Source of the DNA: Lachnospiraceae bacterium
GTDB taxonomy: Bacteria; Bacillota; Clostridia; Oscillospirales; Ruminococcaceae
NCBI GenBank assembly: GCA_023664705.1
Contig: JAMPFE010000076.1
Span: forward strand, 1-9,425
Length of the DNA: 9,425 nt
Direction of reading: 5' to 3'
Below the pieces are notes generated by a model, which worked only from the letters and a program-made list of their open reading frames with translations, searched no databases and was not told the origin of the DNA. Positions 1 through 5,808 of the stretch are shown one piece after another (position 1 is the stretch's first letter; every line of letters begins with the position of its first letter). The translations under genes were made by a program, and so were the position numbers.

Positions 1-87
1 GGGGTTGAAACAATTCAACCCCCTATTCTTACGCCCACGGAACCTATAGGTCGTGGGCTTGATGGTCGAGACGACCCGCGACCTTAA
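1..87 (+). CDS. Possible C-terminal fragment of a TnpB-like protein (partial, enters from left edge)
   Basis: Reading frame 1 is open from the first base and stops at TAA 85-87, giving 28 residues rich in Pro, Gly and Arg and ending GRDDPRP. No start is in the window. The frame overlaps two perfect hairpins (1-22 and 33-58), and is followed by more structured DNA ending in TTCAA. An IS200/IS605 tnpB typically ends inside its own structured right end and omega RNA, so a TnpB C-terminus fits. The 28 residues contain no diagnostic motif of the RuvC or zinc-ribbon part, which would lie to the left. The frame could also be open by chance, since 87 bases is short. Weak call, supported mainly by context. 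Confidence 0.3.
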   Translation, partial: GVETIQPPILTPTEPIGRGLDGRDDPRP

Positions 88-186
88 TCGCTAGCGACCT
101 CTTAAACTTGCATTGTTATGCGGATTGCTAGTGATATACTATAGTAGTTCTGCCACAAATTTGTAGCTTATCGGTTTGTGCTTCAA
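33..186 (+). ncRNA. Possible omega RNA (TnpB guide RNA scaffold)
   Basis: If the left end is an IS605-type right end, the 3' part of tnpB plus the downstream structured stretch would be the omega RNA scaffold, with the guide starting just past the TTCAA at 182-186. The hairpin at 154-180 would be the last scaffold stem and 187 onward the guide. No family-level sequence match can be made by eye. The boundaries are guesses, and the call depends on the IS assignment. Confidence 0.2.
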
Positions 187-221
187 ACTATTATTGTCAA
201 AATAGTGTCCCAAAAGACAAT

Positions 222-260
222 AAAACAGGTTGACCGCTAAAGACGACCAGCCTGTTTTTA
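222..260 (-). terminator. Bidirectional rho-independent terminator of the surface-protein gene
   Basis: AAAACAGG (222-229) pairs with CCTGTTTT (251-258). The stem extends by T-G, T-A and G-C pairs to about 11 bp. It is flanked by a T-run on the plus side and, read on the minus strand, by TTTTATTGTCTTTT. It lies 20 bases past the stop codon of the minus-strand gene at 280. It could also stop transcripts arriving from the left-hand element. Confidence 0.8.
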
Positions 261-279
261 TAATGCCTAAAAGGTCAAA

Positions 280-2904
280 TTACAATCCACGCTTCTTGAA
301 AATCGCAACGGCAACAGCCGCACCTGCAAGCAGTACAGGCGTTAAACCAAGCGCGATACCCGTAGAGGCATTCGGCTCGCTTGCCGCGCTCTGCGCCTTC
401 TTGGTAACGAACGCGTAAGTCGAGAACTTGTCGGATTCAACAGTGATAGTCGCGGGGTCTTTGTCAAGGTCGTCCAGAATGGTTACCTTGCCGTCGTGCT
501 CGCGAGCTAAAGCAACGTCCTTGCCCTGCATATCGGCAGGAACGGGCAGTGTGATAGCGACCTTAGAGCCTGTTTCGGTCAGATTTTTCCTAGCGTCCCC
601 GAGAACAGCCACAAGGTTTATCTCAATGAACATGCCGACCTCGTATTCGCCGCCAACGGCGGTGTTGATTGTCTCCTTAGCCGTGGAAACCGTCTCGGGA
701 GCGGCGCTCACTTCAACCTTTATCTCAACGTCCTTATCGCCCGCCGCGGCTATCTCCTCGGCGGTGAACGTCGCCTCCTTGAACTTCTCGACAGCCTCGG
801 GTGTTGTTCCCACGATAGCGGAAACGATCTCCTCCGCAACGGCTACCTCTACGGGCTTGTCGGCGCTCGGTATAGCCTCAACGACCGCGGGCTTTGTTTC
901 CTCGGGCTCGGGAGTGGAGCTTGTATCTGAAGACGTGCTCGGAGTGGAAGAGGTCGAGGGGTAAGTTACGGTTCCGACAGCGCCGGGAACTTGGGTATTT
1001 CCGGTGTCGGGTGTGTCGCCGCCCTCATCGCCGCCGGCAATCTTTGTAAAAGTAACATTGATAGTCACATCAGCCGCGGGCATGTAAAACATATGCCTAC
1101 CGTCGCCATAAAGCTCCGCATCCGCGAGAAAAGCCGTTATTGTTTTTTCCACTCCGCCGTCCATATATGTCGCTTCCACACTGCCTACGGTATAGCCCTC
1201 ATCGGGCTGCGGAAACAGCGCTACAACATCGTTTACACCATACGTCTGATCGGACCACCAAGGTAAAGAACCTCCAACGAACGTTCCGCCGTTGGCAAGC
1301 GTTGCGGTATATATTCCCTCAAATTGCACTGTAACGTCCAGTATTGCGTCGTCCGTGCCTTCTCCCGGGAATATAAACGTATTGTTTTCAAAGGGTATAG
1401 CTGTCCTATCGGCGTTGTTCGTTACAGATGTGACTACATAACCTGCTCTGGGTCTTATTACTATTGTGCTGCCCGGTTTCCCGAGAAATTTTCTGCTTGT
1501 CCTAAAGCCGCGCCCCTGCTCAAGAATTGTCGACCCTTCCGTTTTCATTTTTACGATAAGGGTGCCCTCCACATGAGCAATTGTCGGACCGAAGTAGTCT
1601 TTTTCCAACTTCAAATTCCAATGTAGATTACCGTCAAGGCTTCCACCGTCTATATTAAATCCGTCCGCCAGTTTAACCGTTGTTGTTACCCCGTTTACGG
1701 TCTTTGTCGCCGTGCCTTCTACTTGGATCCATACCATGCTCCCGTCATAGTCTTCCGAAATCGTGACGACCGCGGATTTTTTGTCGGGGGTCAACTCCAC
1801 AGTGACCCCGCTGACGTCCTGCATGGTAACGTCCTGCATGGTATATATACGGGTAAGCCCATCAAACACATAAACCGCGCCGGGCTCCGCGCCCTCGGGC
1901 AGTCTTCCGACAGTGACAGAGGCATAACCCACCGCCATTTCTATTGCATCGGCATTGTACAAGCGAAAGCGGAAACTCTGTGTACTTTGTTCAGCCGACA
2001 TTGTAATCGTTTCCTCTGCTGTCAGATTTGCGGTGGTTTTTCCGTCCAACAGCACCGTACCGCTAAGTGCAACTATCAGACTTCCCGAAAAATCATGGGC
2101 TACATTGAGATATACCTCATCGCCGTTAATCGTCACCGTAACATCATTAGCAACGCTGCCGTCCTCGTGCTTTACATCGGCGCTGATACTTGTGATTTCA
2201 CTTGTCTCCCATGACTTCTTATAAACGACGGTAACCTCTATGCTCTTGAAGTCGTCGCCCTCCCCGGGGATCCTAAATTGACCGTTTTCAATGGTCAAAG
2301 ACTTGCTTACGCCGCCTTCCATATATGTAGCGCTTTCAACCGCATAGCCGTCACCAACAATAAATCCAACCCAAGTTCCGGGCGCCCCAGTCACCGTACG
2401 GGTCACAGTCTCGGTTTCTTTTGTCGCATTATCCGCGCCCTGCTCAAACAACAAAAATACCGTTTTCTTCTCAAATGTACAGTTAACTTTTACGTTCTTA
2501 TCGGGCATTGTGAATTCCCACTTATTCACCTCGTTCGGACCGATACGAATATATGTATCTATATTGTTACCGTCCTCGTCCGTTAGGGTCAAAGTCCCGA
2601 TATAACCCGTCGTATCGGGTGTTCCCTCAACGGAAACACCATATCCGAACATTGAACTTGTCTGGGCGATTGTAATGGTGCCGCCTGTGACAGTACCCTG
2701 TGTAATAGTGTACGTAGCATAAGCGTTCGCATAAGCCTCTGTCTCAAGCTCCGCGGGAGTCTCTGTCTCAAGCTCCTCGGCAACCTCTGTCCCGAGCTCT
2801 TCGGCAGCCTCTGTCTCGGGCTCCGCGGGAGCAGCAATAGCCGCCGTGCTGCCGAATGCGAGCGCAGCGGCAAGAACGCAGCTTAGAAATTTCCTCATCC
2901 TCAT
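280..2904 (-). CDS. Large secreted surface protein with beta-repeat modules and C-terminal anchor
   Basis: An 874-residue protein. Residues 1-25 form a signal peptide (basic MRMRK, hydrophobic core, cleavage near AIAA). An acidic Glu/Thr repeat follows (about 28-57). Four modules at about 63-148, 148-230, 450-530 and 530-625 share the pattern GYxVxSV, then YMxGGVxK, then FxxP, then a beta strand ending VTF or VxY. This resembles InlB B-repeat/Flg_new-like surface repeats. A Ser/Thr/Pro linker lies at about 623-670. A further domain leads to the tail, where NASTG (845-849), a hydrophobic helix (850-869) and KKRGL resemble a degenerate sortase signal or a membrane anchor. Start: GGAGGA (2911-2916) sits 6-7 bases before the ATG, better than the ATG two codons on. 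It is a single-gene unit with its own promoter and terminator. Likely exposed at the cell surface; its ligand is unknown. No enzyme motif is visible. Confidence 0.9.
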   Translation of the reverse strand: MRMRKFLSCVLAAALAFGSTAAIAAPAEPETEAAEELGTEVAEELETETPAELETEAYANAYATYTITQGTVTGGTITIAQTSSMFGYGVSVEGTPDTTGYIGTLTLTDEDGNNIDTYIRIGPNEVNKWEFTMPDKNVKVNCTFEKKTVFLLFEQGADNATKETETVTRTVTGAPGTWVGFIVGDGYAVESATYMEGGVSKSLTIENGQFRIPGEGDDFKSIEVTVVYKKSWETSEITSISADVKHEDGSVANDVTVTINGDEVYLNVAHDFSGSLIVALSGTVLLDGKTTANLTAEETITMSAEQSTQSFRFRLYNADAIEMAVGYASVTVGRLPEGAEPGAVYVFDGLTRIYTMQDVTMQDVSGVTVELTPDKKSAVVTISEDYDGSMVWIQVEGTATKTVNGVTTTVKLADGFNIDGGSLDGNLHWNLKLEKDYFGPTIAHVEGTLIVKMKTEGSTILEQGRGFRTSRKFLGKPGSTIVIRPRAGYVVTSVTNNADRTAIPFENNTFIFPGEGTDDAILDVTVQFEGIYTATLANGGTFVGGSLPWWSDQTYGVNDVVALFPQPDEGYTVGSVEATYMDGGVEKTITAFLADAELYGDGRHMFYMPAADVTINVTFTKIAGGDEGGDTPDTGNTQVPGAVGTVTYPSTSSTPSTSSDTSSTPEPEETKPAVVEAIPSADKPVEVAVAEEIVSAIVGTTPEAVEKFKEATFTAEEIAAAGDKDVEIKVEVSAAPETVSTAKETINTAVGGEYEVGMFIEINLVAVLGDARKNLTETGSKVAITLPVPADMQGKDVALAREHDGKVTILDDLDKDPATITVESDKFSTYAFVTKKAQSAASEPNASTGIALGLTPVLLAGAAVAVAIFKKRGL
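1814..1843 (-). repeat. Perfect 15-bp tandem duplication inside the surface-protein gene
   Basis: ACGTCCTGCATGGTA occurs twice head to tail (1814-1828 and 1829-1843). On the coding strand this duplicates five residues in frame (TMQDV TMQDV). The copies are identical, which suggests a recent slippage duplication in the middle of the protein. Confidence 0.95.
2737..2832 (-). repeat. Four 24-bp tandem repeats encoding an acidic Glu/Thr stretch
   Basis: Units beginning CTCTGTC recur exactly every 24 bases at 2737, 2761, 2785 and 2809, with diverged ends. They encode 8-residue units of the type ETEAAEEL, GTEVAEEL and ETETPAEL, just after the signal peptide. Unit length is a multiple of three, so copy-number change would keep the frame. 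The region probably works as a flexible charged spacer. Confidence 0.9.
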
Positions 2905-2934
2905 AACGATTCCTCCATAATCTTAATTTTTCCC

Positions 2935-2952
2935 AACCGATAAAAATCGGTT
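2935..2952 (-). promoter_or_regulatory. Perfect palindrome at the predicted transcript start of the surface-protein gene
   Basis: AACCGAT (2935-2941) and ATCGGTT (2946-2952) are perfect inverted repeats around a 4-base loop. The predicted +1, 6-8 bases past the -10 box, lies at about 2953-2955, so the palindrome covers the first bases of the transcript. It could be a repressor operator, perhaps for the divergent XRE protein, or a 5' hairpin that stabilises the mRNA. Confidence 0.6.
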
Positions 2953-2960
2953 CTTTGGAC

Positions 2961-2989
2961 ATTATATCATAAATCTTACTATTTGTCAA
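2961..2989 (-). promoter_or_regulatory. Consensus housekeeping promoter of the surface-protein gene
   Basis: Read on the minus strand, TTGACA (2989-2984) and TATAAT (2966-2961) are both perfect consensus hexamers with a 17-base spacer. The 5' UTR is about 50 bases. This is a strong sigma-70/sigma-A type promoter, which suggests abundant expression unless it is repressed. Confidence 0.9.
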
Positions 2990-2997
2990 GATTAAAT

Positions 2998-3032
2998 TTA
3001 CAAACAGAAAATATTTATATTTGCGTTTGTAA
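2998..3032. repeat. Inverted repeat TTACAAAC-N19-GTTTGTAA between divergent genes
   Basis: Perfect 8-bp arms at 2998-3005 and 3025-3032. The pair lies just upstream of the surface-protein -35 box and about 8 bases upstream of the -10 region of the XRE gene. Binding here could affect both divergent promoters. The neighbouring XRE repressor is the obvious candidate binder, but this is inference. Confidence 0.5.
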
Positions 3033-3037
3033 GCCTG

Positions 3038-3046
3038 TGGTATACT
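3038..3046 (+). promoter_or_regulatory. Extended -10 promoter of the XRE regulator gene
   Basis: TGG followed by TATACT (3041-3046) forms an extended -10 element. No good -35 lies at 17 bases, so the promoter would rely on the TGn motif. The GTG start is 20 bases further on, which leaves a very short leader containing a GGGGG ribosome site (3054-3058). Confidence 0.5.
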
Positions 3047-3066
3047 CAATACAGGGGGTGTGAGAA

Positions 3067-3396
3067 GTGGTTGAAAATTCACTGGGTCAGCGCGTCAGGA
3101 TATTGCGCCAAAAGCGCGGACTAACTCAAGTACAGCTTGCCGAAAAGCTGTATATAAGCGAGAGCTATATTGCGCTTATCGAAGCCGACAAACGAAATCC
3201 GAGCATGGATATCGTCACAAAACTGGCAGATTACTTTTGCGTTACCTCCGATTACCTTGTCAAAGGCGGTGCGATCGATTACAAAGACACAAGCGCCAAG
3301 GAATGGTCGGAAATAATAAAGGGGCGCTCGGATAAGGAGATACGTCACGCGCTGGATATGGTCAAGTCATTCTTCAAATTTCTTGATAACAATTAA
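3067..3396 (+). CDS. XRE/Cro-CI family HTH transcriptional regulator
   Basis: 109 residues. Residues about 8-65 form a classic HTH_3 domain: RILRQKRGLTQVQLAEKL as the first helices, then a recognition helix at about 31-40 (SESYIALIEA) and the conserved KRNPS turn, ending with SDYLV. The remaining 44 residues are mostly helical and charged and could mediate dimerisation. The GTG start is preceded by GGGGG at 3054-3058; no better in-frame start exists. It is divergent from the surface-protein gene and upstream of the mobile-element operon, so it may regulate itself, the surface gene, the operon, or all three. The inverted repeats at 2935-2952 and 2998-3032 are candidate operators. No peptidase or other sensing domain is visible, so any inducer is unknown. 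Confidence 0.92.
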   Translation: MVENSLGQRVRILRQKRGLTQVQLAEKLYISESYIALIEADKRNPSMDIVTKLADYFCVTSDYLVKGGAIDYKDTSAKEWSEIIKGRSDKEIRHALDMVKSFFKFLDNN

Positions 3397-3574
3397 GGCA
3401 TAAATCAAACTGCAAAAGCAGGATTTTATTGCGCAATCTGTGTAATATCTTTTGCGATTTTTCGGTTAAGGAAATTCATACTATCTCAATCGGCATCTTT
3501 CCGAATTTCAGTTATATATTATAACAATGAATGCTATATAAGCATTTCCGTTTATTAACGGCACACAGAAAAAT

Positions 3575-3607
3575 CCCCGAGGTCAAGCGGCTTCGGGGGC
3601 TTTTTTA
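3575..3607 (+). terminator. Rho-independent terminator just before the amidoligase operon
   Basis: CCCCGAGG (3575-3582) pairs with CTTCGGGG (3591-3598) with one G-U pair and an 8-base loop, followed by T6 (3601-3606). The T-run ends only 12 bases before the AAGGAGG ribosome site of the amidoligase gene (3619-3625). No promoter fits between them, so operon transcripts must either read through it or start nearly on it. Confidence 0.75.
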
Positions 3608-3618
3608 TGCCGAATTAC

Positions 3619-3625
3619 AAGGAGG
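3619..3625 (+). promoter_or_regulatory. Ribosome binding site that fixes the amidoligase start
   Basis: AAGGAGG is 8 bases before ATG 3634. The longer alternative from ATG 3607 would have this site inside the gene and only a terminator T-run in front of it, so 3634 is the better start. Confidence 0.85.
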
Positions 3626-3633
3626 AAAAACCA

Positions 3634-4743
3634 ATGAACAAGAAAGAAAACACGCGGCACTGCGACTGCTGCGGAGCAAAAATCAACGGTAATGATTACG
3701 AGGAATTCGACGGCGAGATACTTTGCCCAAGCTGCCTCGAACGCGAAACCGTGCTCTGCGAGCATTGCGGCACACGCATTTGGAACGACGACAACGCAGG
3801 AGATGAGCGCATTGCGCTCTGCCAAAGCTGCCGCGACGACCACTATGTCGAGTGCGAGAATTGCGGACGCATAATTCTCGATGAATACGCAAATTTATTC
3901 CGCGGCGAACCGTATTGCGACAGCTGCTACAACGATGAGGACGCGGGGGCGATCCACGATTACTGCTACAAGCCCACACCCTCGTTTTACGGCGACGGCG
4001 AGCGGTTCTTCGGCGTGGAACTGGAGATAGATTACGGCGGCAAATATTCGGATAAAGCCGAGGCACTCATGGACATCGCGAACGCCGACCACGAGCTAAT
4101 TTATATCAAAAGCGACGGCAGCCTTGACGACGGAATGGAAATTGTCACGCACCCTATGACATTGGAATTTCACAAGAACGAAATGCCGTGGAAAGAGGTC
4201 ATGAGCGAGGCGATTCAGCTGCATTATCGGAGCCACAAAACCTCGACGTGCGGACTGCACGTTCACGTCAATCGAGACACATTCGGAAATACCCGCGAAG
4301 CGCAAGATGAAGCGATTTCGCGGGTTTTGTATTTTGTCGAGCATCACTGGAACGAGATGCTGAAATTCAGCAGAAGAACCGAATCTCAAATGAACCAATG
4401 GGCAGCGCGGTACGGTTACAAAAACAGCCCGAAAGAAATTATGGAGCACGCGAAGAAGGAGGGGAACGGGCGTTATACTTGCGTGAATCTCACTAATTGG
4501 AATACGGTGGAGTTCCGAATGTTCCGCGGAACACTCAAGCACAACACGCTTATCGCGACGTTGGAATTGGTCGACAAAATTTGCGAATACGCGGTGGGTT
4601 TCAATGACGGCGACCTCGTGAAAATAAGCTGGTCGGATTTCGTGATGTCGCTTGGTCAGAGGGATTGCGGTGAACTTATCACCTATTTGAAAGAGCGTAA
4701 TTTGTACGTAAATGCGCCGATTGTCGGAGAGGAGGAGATGTAA
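3634..4743 (+). CDS. Amidoligase-family protein with three N-terminal zinc ribbons
   Basis: 369 residues. The first 100 hold six CxxC pairs, best read as three tandem zinc ribbons: C10/C13 with C31/C34, C42/C45 with C63/C66, and C74/C77 with C95/C98. The C-terminal part carries the marks of the putative amidoligase family (PF12224, glutamine-synthetase-like COOH-NH2 ligase fold): GVELEID at 127-133, SDGSL then EIVTHP at 160-174, CGLHVHVNR at 206-214 and EFRMFRGTL at 293-301. Such enzymes are predicted to use ATP to form amide or peptide bonds. The Glu, His and Arg residues in these motifs are likely active-site residues. The stop codon directly abuts the start of the glutamine amidotransferase gene, which suggests the two products act together. 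The substrate is unknown; the ribbons may recruit a protein or nucleic acid partner. Confidence 0.85.
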   Translation: MNKKENTRHCDCCGAKINGNDYEEFDGEILCPSCLERETVLCEHCGTRIWNDDNAGDERIALCQSCRDDHYVECENCGRIILDEYANLFRGEPYCDSCYNDEDAGAIHDYCYKPTPSFYGDGERFFGVELEIDYGGKYSDKAEALMDIANADHELIYIKSDGSLDDGMEIVTHPMTLEFHKNEMPWKEVMSEAIQLHYRSHKTSTCGLHVHVNRDTFGNTREAQDEAISRVLYFVEHHWNEMLKFSRRTESQMNQWAARYGYKNSPKEIMEHAKKEGNGRYTCVNLTNWNTVEFRMFRGTLKHNTLIATLELVDKICEYAVGFNDGDLVKISWSDFVMSLGQRDCGELITYLKERNLYVNAPIVGEEEM

Positions 4744-5658
4744 ATGTGCGCTATATTCGGACTTATCGACTACAAAAAGGTGTTCACGGCGGCACAGCGC
4801 GAGTGCTTTATGAACGTCTTGGCGAGCGAATCCGAGATTCGCGGAACCGACGCTACGGGTTTCGCGTTTAATTCCGGCGGCAAACTGAAAATATTCAAGC
4901 GCCCTGTTGCCGCTCACGAGCTTTCCCTACGGCTTTCCGAGGACGCGAATGTAATTCTCGGACACACCCGAATGGCAACGCAGGGCGACCAAAAGCTCAA
5001 TTACAATAATCACCCGTTCTACGGAAAGGCTCGCAATACCAAATTCGCATTGGCTCACAACGGCATAATCTACAACGACGACAAGCTGCGCAGAGATTTG
5101 CAAATATCCGAATCGTACATAGAAACGGACAGTTACATCGCTGTGCAGATAATCGAAAAGTCGGGCGAGTTGAGCAAAAAATCTCTCGCCAAAATGGCGG
5201 AGAAAATCAACGGCTCGTTCGTGTTTACGCTGCTCGACGAGAACAACAATTCGTATTTCGTGAGAGGTGATAATCCGCTTGCCTTGTACCATTTTAAGGA
5301 GGGGTTCTACGTCTACGCGAGCACGGATATGATTCTCGAAACCACAATTGTGGAACTTGGCTTGCATGATTTACAGTTTGAGGAAATCGACAGCGAATGC
5401 GGCGATATTCTGAAAATCGACAGCGCAGGAAATCTCACGCGCACCGCGTTTCAGCCAAGCGGGAATTATTGCATGGACTACGGTTATATCCCTATGAATA
5501 GGCGTTTCAGCCGCCTTGATATTCCCGAGGAGTATATCGACTTGATGCTCGATTATGGCTACACTTTGGGAGAAATTGCGGATTTATGCGGAATTCCGCG
5601 AGCGGTCGAGACGACCGTTTCCGAAATTCTGTGTGAATATGGGCATTGCGACGAGTGA
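4744..5658 (+). CDS. Class II glutamine amidotransferase (GATase_2, Ntn-hydrolase fold)
   Basis: 304 residues starting MCAIFG. After Met removal, Cys2 becomes the N-terminal nucleophile that hydrolyses glutamine to glutamate and ammonia. Family motifs occur in order: RGTDATG (33-39), GHTRMAT (73-79, Arg for the glutamine carboxylate), HNGII (105-109, Asn-Gly for the oxyanion), ETDS (127-130, Asp for the glutamine amine), then VRGDNPL and YASTD. No synthase or sugar-isomerase domain follows, so the acceptor enzyme must be separate; the amidoligase with zero-base spacing is the natural candidate. Residues about 262-296 look like a small helix-turn-helix (YTLGEIADLCGIP). GGAGGAG at 4731-4737 is the ribosome site inside the end of the upstream gene. 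A cytosolic enzyme is expected. Confidence 0.9.
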   Translation: MCAIFGLIDYKKVFTAAQRECFMNVLASESEIRGTDATGFAFNSGGKLKIFKRPVAAHELSLRLSEDANVILGHTRMATQGDQKLNYNNHPFYGKARNTKFALAHNGIIYNDDKLRRDLQISESYIETDSYIAVQIIEKSGELSKKSLAKMAEKINGSFVFTLLDENNNSYFVRGDNPLALYHFKEGFYVYASTDMILETTIVELGLHDLQFEEIDSECGDILKIDSAGNLTRTAFQPSGNYCMDYGYIPMNRRFSRLDIPEEYIDLMLDYGYTLGEIADLCGIPRAVETTVSEILCEYGHCDE

Positions 5659-5660
5659 AA

Positions 5661-5666
5661 GGGGGG
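5661..5666 (+). promoter_or_regulatory. Ribosome binding site that supports a 40-residue GTG-start gene
   Basis: A run of six G after AAA, 6 bases before GTG 5673. The ATG at 5671 is followed at once by TGA, so the GTG is the only sensible start. Confidence 0.65.
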
Positions 5667-5672
5667 ATTTAT

Positions 5673-5795
5673 GTGACGAAAAAGCAGATCGTGGATTTGA
5701 TAATTCTAGCGCTTACGGCGGCAGTCTTGGTTGTAAAAACCATTTGCGGCGCGGATTGCTTGCCCGAAATCAACAGCACAAACGACGACGAATAA
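5673..5795 (+). CDS. Small single-helix membrane protein
   Basis: 40 residues from a GTG start, unrecognised. MTKKQ is followed by a hydrophobic segment (about residues 6-24, VDLIILALTAAVLVVKTI), then CGADC, then a short polar acidic tail ending NDDE. This predicts one membrane helix with a basic N-terminus and a small loop with two cysteines four apart. It lies 14 bases after the amidotransferase and 13 bases before DUF932, with its own G-rich ribosome site. That spacing matches the other genes in the operon and supports a real gene. It could be an anchor or regulator for an operon product; no function can be assigned. Confidence 0.6.
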   Translation: MTKKQIVDLIILALTAAVLVVKTICGADCLPEINSTNDDE

Positions 5796-5808
5796 AGGAG
5801 GAATTTTT

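Larger units (their letters stand above)
1..186 (+). mobile_element. Candidate right end of an IS200/IS605-type element
   Basis: Seen: several hairpins in tandem. GGGGTTGAA/TTCAACCCC lies at 1-22. GCCCACG/CGTGGGC (33-39, 52-58) encloses ACCTATAGGT. GGTCG/CGACC lies at 64-76. A 9-bp stem with two G-U pairs joins 154-162 to 172-180. TTCAA follows at 182-186, two bases after the last hairpin. Known: IS200/IS605 elements lack terminal inverted repeats and instead have a subterminal hairpin close to the end, and IS608-like right ends finish in TCAA. The match is therefore structural rather than by alignment. The transposase genes would be left of the window. An unrelated structured intergenic region is the alternative. 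Confidence 0.35.
3397..3633 (+). promoter_or_regulatory. Structured leader between the XRE gene and the amidoligase operon
   Basis: 237 bases with no credible gene. CTGC-AAAA-GCAG (3410-3421) plus TTTTATT is a weak hairpin that could end the XRE transcript. Further on, three hairpins follow in series: AATGCT/AGCATT (3530-3546), CCGTT/AACGG (3548-3561) and the terminator at 3575-3607. An AT-rich stretch at 3511-3530 may hold a promoter (TTTCCG 3498-3503, TATAAC 3520-3525, 16-base spacer), but the -35 is poor. The layout suggests either a plain terminator with readthrough or an attenuated leader for the operon. Confidence 0.4.

Noticed and set aside
113..140. Possible plus-strand promoter (TTGTTA, 16-base spacer, TATACT) that would make a short RNA ending at the 222-260 terminator
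   Set aside because: The -35 is imperfect, and the boxes fall inside the stretch read as a structured IS end. No independent sign of an RNA starting near 147 was seen.
428..964. Plus-strand reading frames opposite the surface-protein gene, including one of 178 residues
   Set aside because: They lie wholly antisense to a gene with a signal peptide, promoter, ribosome site and terminator. Their products are low-complexity Ser/Thr/Ala sequences without a ribosome site.
3607..3633. Upstream ATG start for the amidoligase gene
   Set aside because: It begins on the T-run of a terminator with no ribosome site, while a perfect AAGGAGG serves ATG 3634.
4096..4917. A 273-residue minus-strand frame across the amidoligase and amidotransferase genes
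   Set aside because: It is a codon-bias shadow of two clearly recognised enzymes, and its product has no recognisable motif.
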